Positions 1 through 9,240 of a stretch of DNA of 64,000 bases are shown here, piece by piece; position 1 is the stretch's first letter, and every line of letters begins with the position of its first letter. The stretch comes from Sialis fuliginosa (lineage: Eukaryota > Arthropoda > Insecta > Megaloptera > Sialidae). The notes beneath the pieces are model-generated. The model saw only the letters and a program-made list of their open reading frames with translations. It was not told the origin of the DNA and did no database searches. The stretch spans positions 1,596,001 to 1,660,000 of the forward strand of contig OY540818.1 in the NCBI GenBank assembly GCA_961205875.1, given 5' to 3'. Both the position numbers and the translations under genes were made by a program.

Positions 1-14
1 GACATAATATAAAA

Positions 15-395
15 ATGATAAACAAAAATAAGTATACTACTAAAATTTTTTTTTCTAAATTGAAAAATAAAACTGATAAGATGAAATGTTCTAACGTTAT
101 TTATAAACTTAAATGTTCTTGTGATTATTCTTACTTAGGGCAATCTAAACAATACTTGCAAAAGAGAATCAACAGTCATAAATATGCTAAAAATGAAGTT
201 ACTGCACTTCGTACCCATATACAACAGACTGGTCACGAAGTTGAATATGGTGATGTTGAAATTTTAGATTTTCAGCCTATTTTAAAAAAAAGATTACTTA
301 GTGAATCGTTACATATCTTAAAAGAACCTAAATGTCTTAACTCTAGAGAAAATCTTAATCACCTCAAAGAATCATATCTAAATTTAATTAAATAA
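15..395 (+). pseudogene. Penelope-like element, C-terminal GIY-YIG endonuclease fragment
   Basis: This 126-codon reading frame holds only the C-terminal endonuclease of a Penelope-like retroelement. The motif NVIYKLKCSC followed by YLGQSKQYLQKRINSH (about residues 27-55) matches the GIY-YIG fold, in which paired Tyr residues and a downstream Arg act in single-strand nicking for target-primed reverse transcription. No reverse transcriptase is visible before it because the window begins here. The first Met is simply the first one after a stop, not a natural protein start. The frame ends in TAA at 395 and is followed by an AT-rich tail with a ribozyme-like motif near 1163. The family assignment is firm; the state of the missing 5' part is unknown. 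Confidence 0.75.
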
Positions 396-1324
396 ATTTT
401 CTTTTTTCCTCTTTCTTCTTCTTTCCACGTTTCTTTTTGCTTGTATTGTATGCCATTTTTTGGTTTTTCTATTAATTTTAACTTTTTTCATTTTTGTTTG
501 ATTAGGTATATGTTTTGTTTGATTTTGATGGTTTTTGTTCCTTTTTTTCTCTTTTTTTTTTTTCTCTCTTTTTAAAAATTTTTAAAAAATTTCTTTCTAG
601 GTTACCTTGTACTTAAAATTGACATTTAACATAGATAAGTTTTTTGTTTTCCATAGATGTAATAAATATAATTAAGTTTGTAATACTAGTGCTTTTCTTT
701 CATTGAAACACTAGTAATTTTATTTCTTTTTTCATGTTTGTATAATAAATTTGTAACTAGTTTTAAGTAAAAACAATTGATTGTTCTTGTTTAATTAAGT
801 TTTATCTTATTATAAATACTTTTCAACATGTGATACAATGTGATACGAATTTTATTTATTTTTAACGTTTTTAAACTAAATTTTTAAGTTTTAATGTTTT
901 AAAAAAAAAATGTTTTTATATATTGTTTTATCTGTTGGATATCACATTTACATATTTTTAGTCTTTTGTACAAAAATGGGTACTTTTTAATATTTAAAAA
1001 AAAATTTTTGATGTAATATGCATCTTTTACTACATACATATGGTCACACTAATTTCTGTTTAAATTGTAAGTAAAAATATGTTTATATCTATGAATATCT
1101 TGTTCATTTGCTTATGTTACTTACTTATGTTTATGATTTCTTATAGGGATAATTATTAATTTCTGATGAAGACAAAAATGTTGAAAATTAAAATAAGCGC
1201 TATTAATTAAAATGATTTGAACATTGGTTTAGTTCTTTAATTAATATTTTGACCTGGGAAAAAAAAAAAACCCCTACAAAATAGGTATATTTAAATAATA
1301 TCAAGATGGTCATATATATGAATA

Positions 1325-1328
<4 letters not shown>
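396..1328 (+). other. AT-rich 3' tail of the first Penelope-like element
   Basis: No reading frame of note is present. The stretch lies between the GIY-YIG fragment and a TA microsatellite. It contains poly-T runs, a hammerhead-like core at 1157-1215 and, near 1248-1275, a segment (ATTTTGACCTGGG, poly-A, CCCC) that resembles the end of the neighbouring palindrome arm (ATTTTGACCTTGG, poly-A, TCCC near 2395-2417). I read it as the 3' untranslated region and terminal repeat of the element. Confidence 0.45.
1157..1215 (+). ncRNA. hammerhead ribozyme-like motif, Penelope-like element 1
   Basis: The core CTGATGA (1163-1169) is followed by A, a short helix II (GACA/TGTT around an AAAA loop, 1171-1182) and GAA at 1183-1185. 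Helix III can form from AATT...AATA (1186-1195) with TATT-AATT (1201-1208), leaving A1209 at the cleavage position. Helix I pairs 1157-1162 with 1210-1215 with one mismatch. Type I hammerheads are known in Penelope-like terminal repeats. The fold was made by eye and activity is unproven. Confidence 0.5.

Positions 1329-1382
<54 letters not shown>
1328..1382. repeat. (TA)n microsatellite
   Basis: Uninterrupted TA dinucleotides lie between the tail of the first Penelope-like element and the palindrome. Similar TA runs flank the other Penelope-related units at 2437-2460 and 5721-5768, so TA arrays are either the insertion target or a by-product of insertion. Confidence 0.9.
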
Positions 1383-1387
<5 letters not shown>

Positions 1388-1503
1388 GTTTATGTATATG
1401 ACCATATTGACGAATAATTTATTATTGTTTCAAATTGGGATTTTTTTCCAAGGTCAAAATAAAGAAAATTTAAAAAAATTCTTATTTAATTACACATACG
1501 TGC

Positions 1504-1565
1504 ATTTATTTCATAAAATAGCTATTTTTTCGAATGTTATAAACATTCTTCTTCAGTGCATAAAT
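1504..1565 (-). ncRNA. hammerhead ribozyme-like fold, left palindrome arm
   Basis: Exact inverted copy of the fold at 2289-2350, read on the minus strand. Predicted cleavage falls between 1514 and 1513. Transcription across the whole palindrome could fold the two copies against each other instead of as ribozymes. Confidence 0.55.
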
Positions 1566-2288
1566 TTCTTTTTTATATATATATCTACAAAATAATATCA
1601 CACAATTAGGAAAAATCCTTTTACAAAATTCAGATAGAAACAGAAAAACAATATTTATTCTACTTACGCTATGACATTGATCAATCAATTCAGAAAAGAA
1701 GGAAAAATATTAAAAATAAACAAAATTAAACTTCAAAAGCATTCTTGCAATTAACGAAAAATATAATTCTACTTAAAACTAAAAATATATATTCTATTTT
1801 AACCACATAATATTTTTCTCCTTCTCTTCCATTCCATCAGTTCCTTACACATTATATTATATTAACAATTAATATTTTAAAACCACAAAAATTTTTTTTA
1901 AATAATATACGACCATGTGTCTAATTCTTTAAAACACATGGTCGTATATTATTTAAAAAAAATTTTTGTGGTTTTAAAATATTAATTGTTAATATAATAT
2001 AATGTGTAAGGAACTGATGGAATGGAAGAGAAGGAGAAAAATATTATGTGGTTAAAATAGAATATATATTTTTAGTTTTAAGTAGAATTATATTTTTCGT
2101 TAATTGCAAGAATGCTTTTGAAGTTTAATTTTGTTTATTTTTAATATTTTTCCTTCTTTTCTGAATTGATTGATCAATGTCATAGCGTAAGTAGAATAAA
2201 TATTGTTTTTCTGTTTCTATCTGAATTTTGTAAAAGGATTTTTCCTAATTGTGTGATATTATTTTGTAGATATATATATAAAAAAGAA

Positions 2289-2350
2289 ATTTATGCACTG
2301 AAGAAGAATGTTTATAACATTCGAAAAAATAGCTATTTTATGAAATAAAT
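2289..2350 (+). ncRNA. hammerhead ribozyme-like fold, right palindrome arm
   Basis: The core CTGAAGA (2298-2304; position 7 of the hammerhead core is free) is followed by A2305, a perfect 7-bp helix II (GAATGTT 2306-2312, loop TAT, AACATTC 2316-2322), then GAA (2323-2325). Helix III is AAAAT/ATTTT (2326-2330 with 2335-2339). A2340 sits at the cleavage position. Helix I pairs ATTTATGCA (2289-2297) with TGAAATAAAT (2341-2350) with one G-A mismatch and one bulge. Predicted cleavage is after 2340. Confidence 0.6.
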
Positions 2351-2429
2351 GCACGTATGTGTAATTAAATAAGAATTTTTTTAAATTTTCTTTATTTTGA
2401 CCTTGGAAAAAAATCCCAATTTGAAACAA

Positions 2430-2460
<31 letters not shown>

Positions 2461-2463
<3 letters not shown>

Positions 2464-2795
2464 CTGGTGATGACTTCCGGGTAGCACCGCGCTCCAAGTT
2501 GTCCTCTTGACGACGTTTCGGTCGAATCCTATCGGCCATCTTCAGGTCTGGTCTAAACTGGGTTCTTTGAACTTCGTTTGTCGACTGACTACCGTTTTGT
2601 GCGTTTGCTCTCGCTTATATACTAGTCGAGCGATGTTCTGATTGGTCGGTGTAGCGTCACGTGTTGTGGTGTTGATGACGTCAGTAGTGTTCGTGTTTGT
2701 GTCTTGCGTGTTACGTTGCGTAACTCTCGTTTGGGATCTGGTAATGCGTTGTTGTGGAGGATTACGTATGTTGGTGACGTCTGTGATCTTGGTGT
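2461..2795 (-). repeat. 3' pseudo-LTR of full-length Penelope-like element
   Basis: This 335-bp segment recurs at 5388-5722 with a constant offset of 2927 bases and no difference that I could find. In the minus orientation of the element it is the 3' copy. It holds the stop codon of the ORF and a hammerhead-like motif. Its outer edge abuts a TA run (2437-2460). Confidence 0.9.
2509..2548 (-). ncRNA. hammerhead ribozyme-like motif in 3' pLTR
   Basis: On the minus strand CTGAAGA (2545-2539), T, an imperfect helix II (GGCCGA with TCGACC, one C-A mismatch) and GAAACGTC (2519-2512) give the minimal Penelope-type hammerhead. The very short palindromic ACGT helix III is of the kind thought to act as a dimer. 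Helix I is GAC/GTC. Predicted cleavage falls between 2512 and 2511. The TGA stop of the ORF (2544-2542) lies inside the core. Confidence 0.6.
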
Positions 2796-5466
2796 TTGTA
2801 CAGTCTGTGGTGGGTTGCGTAACCCTCATTTGGGATCTGGTAACCCGCCGTGGTGGAGAATCCCGTACTTGTTTATTTTCTTGGAGTGTCTGTATGTCGG
2901 TGGTGGCTTTGTTTCTTACTTGTGATGTTGTAACACGGTGTGTGGGTGGATCTTGCACTTGTAGGGGTCGTTCGGGTGACTGGTCTCGTGCAAGGGTGTT
3001 GTTGTTGTTGTTGTTTGTGTCGTGTGTGTTGTGTATTTTGTACTTCACCAGGAGTGGTTTCCATGCGGGTGGTAACCTTTGGCCGTCATCTCGATTGTTC
3101 ATGACGTGTGGTCTTATTTCAATTTCTATGGCCTCCTTGATAATACGGGGTAGCATACGGTCTTCATTGGCGAGTTTTCTTGTATGCTGGAAGTCAATGT
3201 TGTGTTGATTGTCGGAAGCGTGTTTGGCCAGGGAGTTGGATAGAACTTTGTTGTTCACTGCTAAGGTGTGTTCCTGGATTCTGTTGGAGATTCTACGTCC
3301 TGTTTGTCCTACGTAGACTTGATTGCAGTTACCACAGGGAACTTCGTAAACTCCTTTTTCTTCAAGATGGATCTTCTCTTTTCCGGAATTGACCATGTGA
3401 GCTAGTTTCTGGTGAGTCTTGAAGACCGTTCTAATGTTGTGTCTCTTGAATGCCCTGCTGATGCGATCTGTGGTACCTCTTATGTAGGGTAATATAGCTG
3501 TGGATCTAGGCTCTTCCTGTGTATCATCTGTTGTAGTTGTTTTAATAGGTTTGTTAGTATTGAAAGCCCTCCCAACCACCCCCGCTTTATAACCATTACA
3601 TTTTAATATACTAGTGAGGTTTTGTCGTTCGTCCGTTATGTGGTCGTCATCAGCGAGTCTTTTTGAGCGGGTTACAAGAGTGTTAATAACCGAATTTAAT
3701 TGTGCCGGATGATGATGAGACGTGGCGTGTAGGTATCTATTGGTGGCTGTCGGTTTCCTGTAGACGGTGTGCCCTAAATTTCCATCTTTCTTCTTTATTA
3801 CCATGACATCCAGAAAAGGTAAAGCGTTGTTGGTTTCCATCTCCATGGTGAACTTGATGTTGTTGTGTCTCGTGTTGATGTGTTCCAGGAACTCCTGAAG
3901 TTTATCTTGACCATGTGGCCAGATGGCGAAGACGTCATCGACGTAGCGAACCCAACAAGTGGGTTTGAGATTGGCGGTCTCCAGGGCCTTGGTTTCAAAG
4001 TCGGTCATGAAGAGGTTGGCTATGACTGGTGACAGTGGTGAACCCATGGCTGCTCCCTTGACTTGTTTGTAGAATTTATCCTCGAAACTGAAATAGGTGG
4101 ACGCGAGGCAGTGTTCGATTAATTTGATGTAGTCTTTGGGAATGTGGTATTGGGTATCTAACAGTGTCACCGCCTCTGGGACAGGAATGTTAGGAAATAG
4201 AGAAACCACGTCGAACGAAACCAGTATGTCCTGTTCTTTGATCCTCCACTCTTTGAGTTTTTCAATGAAGTCGTATGTATTTTTGACGTAAGAGGTAGCT
4301 TTTTCCGCATGCGGTTGTAGATGTTTTGCAAGAAATCTGGCCAGATCTTGTGTAGGGGAGTTAAATGCGCTTACTATCGGTCTTAGTGGTGTCCCTTCTT
4401 TATGTATCTTAGGGAGTCCGTAGAATTTGGGTGTTCTGGATGACTTTTCCCTCGGAATAATTTCGTTATAACGGCTTTTGTCGATGGAGGAGCCCTGTAT
4501 GAGTTTTTTTGTTTTGACTTCCAGATAGGTAGTTGGGTCTCGTTCTGTGATGACATAGGTGCCGTCGTTGAGTATGTCGTTGATTTTCCGTCTGTAGTCA
4601 CTGGAGTTCATAACGACAGTGGCGTTTCCTTTGTCTGCAGGCAGTACGATGACATCTGGATTTTTTTTCAATTCTTTTAAAGCTTTTATCTCCTTGATGG
4701 TTATGTTGGATGTAGGTATTTTGGCTGTTTTTATTATTCTTGACACGTCATGACGTAGGTCTTCTGCTTCCTCTTTGGTTGTTTCTGTTTCACAGATCAA
4801 AGTGGGCGTTGGAATTTCTCTGGGTGTGATGGCAAAGTTGAAACCTTTGGCTAGTGCTTCTGTGGTGGGCTCATCAAGCTGTATGGATGAAATGTTGTGA
4901 ACCGTCTTCAGGCGTTCCTCTCTTTGATGCGGTAGTGATTCTGGTTGTTGCTTCGTTTTCAAGTTAGTGAATTTGCGGCGTTGGCGGTCTTTTTGTTTGT
5001 CGCTTTCGGCTAGAGTCTGGTGGTAAGTGACTATGTCGATTCTATTCCATATGTAGGGTGTAGTTGAATTACTTATTTTTATATGTAATTTGTAGAGCGA
5101 CATCTCGATGTTGTTGAGTTCTTGTCGCTTTCTTTGGATCTCTTCTCTAATGAGTGCCATACTGGCTCGAGATAAGATGTTGTTAGTTGTGTTGGTGTTC
5201 TTGTGGTGACTGAGTTTGAAGGCCACCGGGATGATTTGATTGTCTCTGCAGCGCTTCAAGAAACACAAGTGATTTATCAGCGTGCTTTTCTTCATCCGTA
5301 GTTTCTTTAAATTCTGAATCAAGTTGTTAGATTCCTCTCCGTAGAGCCAAGTGTTGTTGAAGTATTGATTTCCGCGGGCTGATGTAGATGCTGGTGATGA
5401 CTTCCGGGTAGCACCGCGCTCCAAGTTGTCCTCTTGACGACGTTTCGGTCGAATCCTATCGGCCAT
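2542..5466 (-). CDS. Penelope-like element polyprotein: reverse transcriptase + GIY-YIG endonuclease
   Basis: An uninterrupted 974-codon frame runs from one pLTR to the other. Reverse transcriptase motifs appear in order: FYGLPKIHKEGTPLRPIVS (about 345), SFDVVSLFPNIPV (about 420), GAAMGSPLSPVIANLF (about 477), the catalytic YVDD in WVRYVDDVFAIW (about 507) and LPFLDVMV. A GIY-YIG nuclease follows at about 705-745 (GVYEVPCGNC, VYVGQTGRRISNRIQEH). The C-terminal 150 residues are a low-complexity Thr/Asn/Gln/Arg tail with repeated RVTRSQ-type units. The family primes reverse transcription at a nick made by its own endonuclease. With no stops and matching pLTRs, this copy could be recent and functional. 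The ATG lies inside the hammerhead motif of the 5' pLTR; the next in-frame Met is at about residue 58. Confidence 0.93.
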   Translation of the reverse strand: MADRIRPKRRQEDNLERGATRKSSPASTSARGNQYFNNTWLYGEESNNLIQNLKKLRMKKSTLINHLCFLKRCRDNQIIPVAFKLSHHKNTNTTNNILSRASMALIREEIQRKRQELNNIEMSLYKLHIKISNSTTPYIWNRIDIVTYHQTLAESDKQKDRQRRKFTNLKTKQQPESLPHQREERLKTVHNISSIQLDEPTTEALAKGFNFAITPREIPTPTLICETETTKEEAEDLRHDVSRIIKTAKIPTSNITIKEIKALKELKKNPDVIVLPADKGNATVVMNSSDYRRKINDILNDGTYVITERDPTTYLEVKTKKLIQGSSIDKSRYNEIIPREKSSRTPKFYGLPKIHKEGTPLRPIVSAFNSPTQDLARFLAKHLQPHAEKATSYVKNTYDFIEKLKEWRIKEQDILVSFDVVSLFPNIPVPEAVTLLDTQYHIPKDYIKLIEHCLASTYFSFEDKFYKQVKGAAMGSPLSPVIANLFMTDFETKALETANLKPTCWVRYVDDVFAIWPHGQDKLQEFLEHINTRHNNIKFTMEMETNNALPFLDVMVIKKKDGNLGHTVYRKPTATNRYLHATSHHHPAQLNSVINTLVTRSKRLADDDHITDERQNLTSILKCNGYKAGVVGRAFNTNKPIKTTTTDDTQEEPRSTAILPYIRGTTDRISRAFKRHNIRTVFKTHQKLAHMVNSGKEKIHLEEKGVYEVPCGNCNQVYVGQTGRRISNRIQEHTLAVNNKVLSNSLAKHASDNQHNIDFQHTRKLANEDRMLPRIIKEAIEIEIRPHVMNNRDDGQRLPPAWKPLLVKYKIHNTHDTNNNNNNTLARDQSPERPLQVQDPPTHRVTTSQVRNKATTDIQTLQENKQVRDSPPRRVTRSQMRVTQPTTDCTNTKITDVTNIRNPPQQRITRSQTRVTQRNTQDTNTNTTDVINTTTRDATPTNQNIARLVYKREQTHKTVVSRQTKFKEPSLDQT

Positions 5467-5722
5467 CTTCAGGTCTGGTCTAAACTGGGTTCTTTGAACT
5501 TCGTTTGTCGACTGACTACCGTTTTGTGCGTTTGCTCTCGCTTATATACTAGTCGAGCGATGTTCTGATTGGTCGGTGTAGCGTCACGTGTTGTGGTGTT
5601 GATGACGTCAGTAGTGTTCGTGTTTGTGTCTTGCGTGTTACGTTGCGTAACTCTCGTTTGGGATCTGGTAATGCGTTGTTGTGGAGGATTACGTATGTTG
5701 GTGACGTCTGTGATCTTGGTGT
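5388..5722 (-). repeat. 5' pseudo-LTR of full-length Penelope-like element
   Basis: Direct copy of 2461-2795. It contains the presumed promoter, the hammerhead-like motif and the ATG of the ORF. The outer edge runs straight into a TA array (5721-5768), as at the other end. Confidence 0.9.
5436..5475 (-). ncRNA. hammerhead ribozyme-like motif in 5' pLTR
   Basis: Same sequence as 2509-2548. CTGAAGA is at 5472-5466 and its last A is the first base of the ORF start codon (5466-5464). Predicted cleavage between 5439 and 5438 is about 27 bases downstream of that ATG, so self-cleavage would remove it from the downstream RNA. Confidence 0.6.
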
Positions 5723-6186
5723 ATATATATATATATATATATATGGATATATATATATATATATATATTATATAATATTTATATATTTATTTGTTGATTT
5801 GTTATTTGCAGGTGACTGAGTCCAGTTATTTTGTAAAACTTTAACACCGCAAAATTCAATGTCACATACAAATATTGTAGACGTAGAAGATATCACGATT
5901 GGAGTTTAAGTTAACTGTATTGTTCATTATTCTATATTTAAGCTTATCTTTAGATTACTTTCCTATCAGTAGTGATGTGTTATGACAGTTGGGGGCTCTA
6001 GACAGAAAATAATTTTGAACCCATTTAAAAAATTAATTTTTTTTCTAAAAAAAAAAACAAAACAAAGCCACCGTCTGTTTGGGGCAATAACGGACAAAGG
6101 AAGGTTGGAACCCGGGGCAAAATGTTAATTGTGAGCGCTCTACCCCCCCCCCCCCCCACTACCAACTCGCGGCAAGTTATGAAATA
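5723..6186. other. Intergenic, TA-rich then poly-C containing; no gene seen
   Basis: A TA array is followed by about 400 bases without a convincing frame. A pyrimidine-rich stretch ends in TATTTGCAG (to 5811), which looks like a 3' splice site. A 16-codon ATG frame (from 5859) follows, but it stops at once. A long poly-C run lies near 6145-6160. Confidence 0.4.
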
Positions 6187-6256
6187 TACCGGGTGTTTCT
6201 TAAAGACTTTCCAGCAGATTATTTCCAAAATAACGAATTTTTAGAGAAAATGTTTA

Positions 6257-6415
6257 TTATATATTTGGTAAAATCAGTACAACAGTCTTATAAATTGATT
6301 ATCTTTATTTTTCAGTATAATGTTATTATAAATTGTTTTTGTATCCCTGTACAAAATACTCTGTTTTCATGGCTTACTTTTATATAACAAATAAATTATA
6401 TTTAGATACATAACA
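6257..6415 (-). repeat. 3' LTR of truncated Ty3/gypsy element, with polypurine tract
   Basis: On the minus strand the LTR starts TGTTATGTATCTA and directly follows a polypurine tract (AAGAAGGGGAGAT, plus-strand 6416-6430). Its outer boundary is set by the AATGTTTA direct repeat shared with 8923-8930. Only about 14 bases of the opposite LTR survive (8909-8922), so the 5' LTR, leader, gag and protease were lost in one deletion. Confidence 0.6.
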
Positions 6416-6516
6416 ATCTCCCCTTCTTATTTTTAAGCCAGAGGGATACTGGACATTTAATTTTAGTGCTTTAAAAATTTAAATAGTGTCGTTTGCCACC
6501 TTACTTGTCTATGAGA

Positions 6517-7449
6517 TCAATTGGTCTCATCATCACCTTCTTCCATTAAAGAATCTTTACTTTCGGTGGCTAGTGGTACTGCTCCGATATTATACGTACA
6601 AATTTGATCGATATGTCTTTTCCATTCAAAATTATCAATAGTTTTGACAATATACAGATGACTGCCTAATATTTGTATAATTTTTGCTTTAGTCCATGTA
6701 GGACGTTTAAACCGATAATCCTTTACCAAAACGGTATCATCAATATCAAACATTATATTACGTTTACCTTTATAATTAATTATTTGTTTGTATTGATTAG
6801 CTAATACAACATTTTCCGTTGATGGAGTAATACGATCTAATTTGCACCTTATTTGTTTATTCAATAACAATTTTGCAGGACTTTCTCCTGTAGAACTTTG
6901 TACAGTATTTCTATAATAATGCAAAAATCTATTGATAACCAAACTCAATTCTTCTGTACCCTTTTGTTGACGCGCCCTTAATATACAATTTTTAATTATT
7001 TTAACAGCGCTTTCAGCCTGACCATTAGATGACGGGTGATAAGGAGCTCCTATTAGCGATTTTATTCCATTCGCTTTATAATAATTTTGGATTTCATCTG
7101 AAGTGAACTGTGTCCCTCTATCACTCGTTATCTCCACTGGCAAACCGAAACGTGAGAAACACTCTCTAAATTTATTTATAGTGCTCGTTGATGAGATTGA
7201 ATTCATTATAAAACATTCTATCCATTTTGAATGTGCATCAACTATTATAAGAAAATATTTATTACAAAATGGACCTAAAAAGTCAACATGTAATCTATAC
7301 CAAATTTTATTTGGCCAATTAAAAACTTTCAAATTAGCTTTTGGCGGTGAAGCCTTAAATGGAATGCATGCCTCATATGAACGAGCCAACGTTTCTACGT
7401 TTTGGTTTAAGTTAGGCCACCACACATACGATCGTGCTAAGTTTTTCAT
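6517..7449 (-). pseudogene. Ty3/gypsy integrase region of truncated pol
   Basis: This 310-codon frame carries the DDE integrase core: HVDFLGPF (first Asp), TSDRGTQF (second Asp) and NGQAESAVKII (Glu), with the chromatin-end sequence KIIQILGSHLYIVK after it. It joins the RT/RNase H frame upstream at 7450, where the reading frame shifts by one base and the upstream frame runs into TAA. The pol protein is therefore split. It would act in a nuclear pre-integration complex if intact. Confidence 0.85.
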
Positions 7450-7451
7450 TT

Positions 7452-8908
7452 TTACATTCCCATATGTGTGGAATGTAATTCATTTAAAATCATATAATGC
7501 AATTTTGAAGGTGGTACCACTCTATATCCCCACAATATACAACCTTGTTCAATAGTTAATTCATTTCTCCTTATTGCATAAGGTTGTAACTCTTTTGAAT
7601 ATTTAATATCTGGCCACCCTGTTAATATAAATTTAGTCACTTTTGACAAAATTGGATCTCTTTCAGTTTCTCGTTTTATTTTACTACAATCTAAATTAAA
7701 TTGACTTTCTTCTACATATTTTAAATAACAAAAATCTGATTTTTCTGTATCAGCTTTGGATACAGGCATTCGTGATAACCAATCTGCTCGATTTTTAGCG
7801 GAAGGTACATATTTTATTTCATAATTATAACAGGATAATATTATAGCCCATCGTTGAAGACGACTAGCTGCGAGCTCTGGTATACCTTTTTTATCTCCAA
7901 ATATTGTCAACAGTGGCTTATTATCAGTTGTTAACTGAAAATTACGGCCAAATAAATATTGATTAAACTTTTTGAGACCAAATATAACTGCTAATGCTTC
8001 CCGTTCAATTTGAGCATAATTACGTTGTGCTGAATTTAACACTTTTGAAGCAAATGCAATTGGTTTTTCTTCCCCTCCGGGATATACATGACTAATCATA
8101 GCTGAAATTCCAACAGCACATGCATCAACTGTCAAATTGATCGGTTTATTTATATCATAATGATCCAAAACTTTATCTGACACTAACATTTCTTTAGCTT
8201 TTTTAAAAGCTATTTCACATTTATCAGTCCAATTCCATCTAATACCTTTATGCAGTAAATTATACAGCGGATGTAATATAGATGCAAGATTAGGTAAAAA
8301 TTTGTCGTAATAATTAATTGACCCCAAAAATGATCTTAATTCATTAACATTATTAGGAGCTGGTGCCTTTTGCACTGCCTCTAATCGCTCTTTAGTCATA
8401 CTTATGCCGTTTTTATCAATTACGTGCCCTAAATATGTAACCGAAGTTTGAAAAAATTGGCATTTTTCTAACTTTATTGTTAGCCCACATTCTTTCAAAA
8501 CATTCAACACCCTTAATAGTCTATCTGAATGTTCCTGTCTTTTACGTCCTGTTATTAACAAATCGTCTAAGAAACATGCGACTCCTGGTATTTTAACTAA
8601 AATACTTTCCATCATTTGTTGAAATAATGATGGTGCTGAATTAATGCCGAAGCATAATCGTGTTGATTTAAATAGACCTTTGTGTGTGGAAAGTGTAACT
8701 AGTTTTTGCGACTCCTCAGTTAATGAAACTTGTTCATATGCTTGACGCAAATCTAATCTAGTAAACTCTTCTCCTCCCTGTAATATTTCGAACAAGTATT
8801 CGATTCTAGGTAAAGGATGTTTTGCCAACTCTAAACACGGATTTAATGTGACTTTAAAATCACCACATATTCTTATTGAACCATCCAATTTAGGTATCGG
8901 CACAATAG
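7452..8908 (-). pseudogene. Ty3/gypsy reverse transcriptase-RNase H, 5' truncated
   Basis: The frame starts inside RT at PIPKLDGSIRICGDFK; the preceding fingers, protease and gag are gone. RT motifs visible are FTRLDLRQAYEQ, LCFGINSAPSLFQQ and the catalytic CFLDDLLITG. RNase H follows with TVDACAVGISA, IEREALAVIFGLKKF and TTDNKPL, then the spacer before integrase. The true left limit is the deletion junction near 8908, where sequence changes to the LTR remnant. The frame ends at a one-base shift next to the integrase frame. Similarity is to the K02A2.6-like gypsy branch. Confidence 0.9.
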
Positions 8909-9240
8909 GTTAGATACATAACAATGTTTAATACAAAAGTTTCATGGTTTCGAGGGGGCTCAATACTGACAATATGGGTTGACCTTGAAAAGGTCACCTC
9001 AATGGGTTTTCAGGTTCAACTTTTCTTTTTCAAATCTAAACCTATATTTTCTTCCTCTTGTAATTTTTCTAAAAAATGTATAGTTTTCGAGTAAAAAATT
9101 ATTGAATATCCAGAAATGTTTTTTTGCATGCATTTTCTGCAACAAAAAATATAGAAAAGTTGAACCTGAAAACCCATTAAGGTGACCTTTTCATGGTCAA
9201 CCCCAATCCGTTGGAAAGTCTTTAAAAAAACACCGGTATA

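Larger units (their letters stand above)
1414..2440. repeat. Perfect palindrome: two 506-bp arms, 15-bp loop
   Basis: Positions x and 3854-x are complementary from 1414/2440 inward to 1919/1935, with a 15-base spacer (1920-1934). Every segment I compared matched, including two identical 60-codon frames on opposite strands. Each arm ends in TA-rich DNA and carries a complete hammerhead-like fold pointing outward (right arm 2289-2350 on +, left arm 1504-1565 on -). The arm ends resemble the 3' end of the first Penelope-like element, so I read this as two inverted copies of a Penelope-type terminal repeat. A chimeric-assembly origin cannot be excluded because the arms are identical. Confidence 0.85.
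6187..9238. mobile_element. TIR element, TACCGGGTG end group, split by a Ty3/gypsy copy
   Basis: The left part (6187-6256) begins TACCGGGTGTTTCTTAAAG. The right part (8931-9238) ends with the inverted form, GGAAAGTCTTTAAAAAAACA then CCGGTA. The retroelement between them is flanked by AATGTTTA on both sides. A short uninterrupted relative lies at 27192-27492 and shows the original join. No transposase frame is present, so this is a non-autonomous foldback-type element. Confidence 0.7.

Noticed and set aside
1506-2348. Two identical 60-codon frames on opposite strands
   Set aside because: They are identical only because they lie in palindrome arms. The sequence spans the ribozyme-like fold and shows no protein-like pattern.
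2642-3208. 188-codon plus-strand frame opposite the Penelope-like ORF
   Set aside because: It is the antisense shadow of the C-terminal low-complexity tail. Its Val/Cys/Ser-rich content follows from the Thr/Asn/Arg codons on the other strand, and it has no domain.
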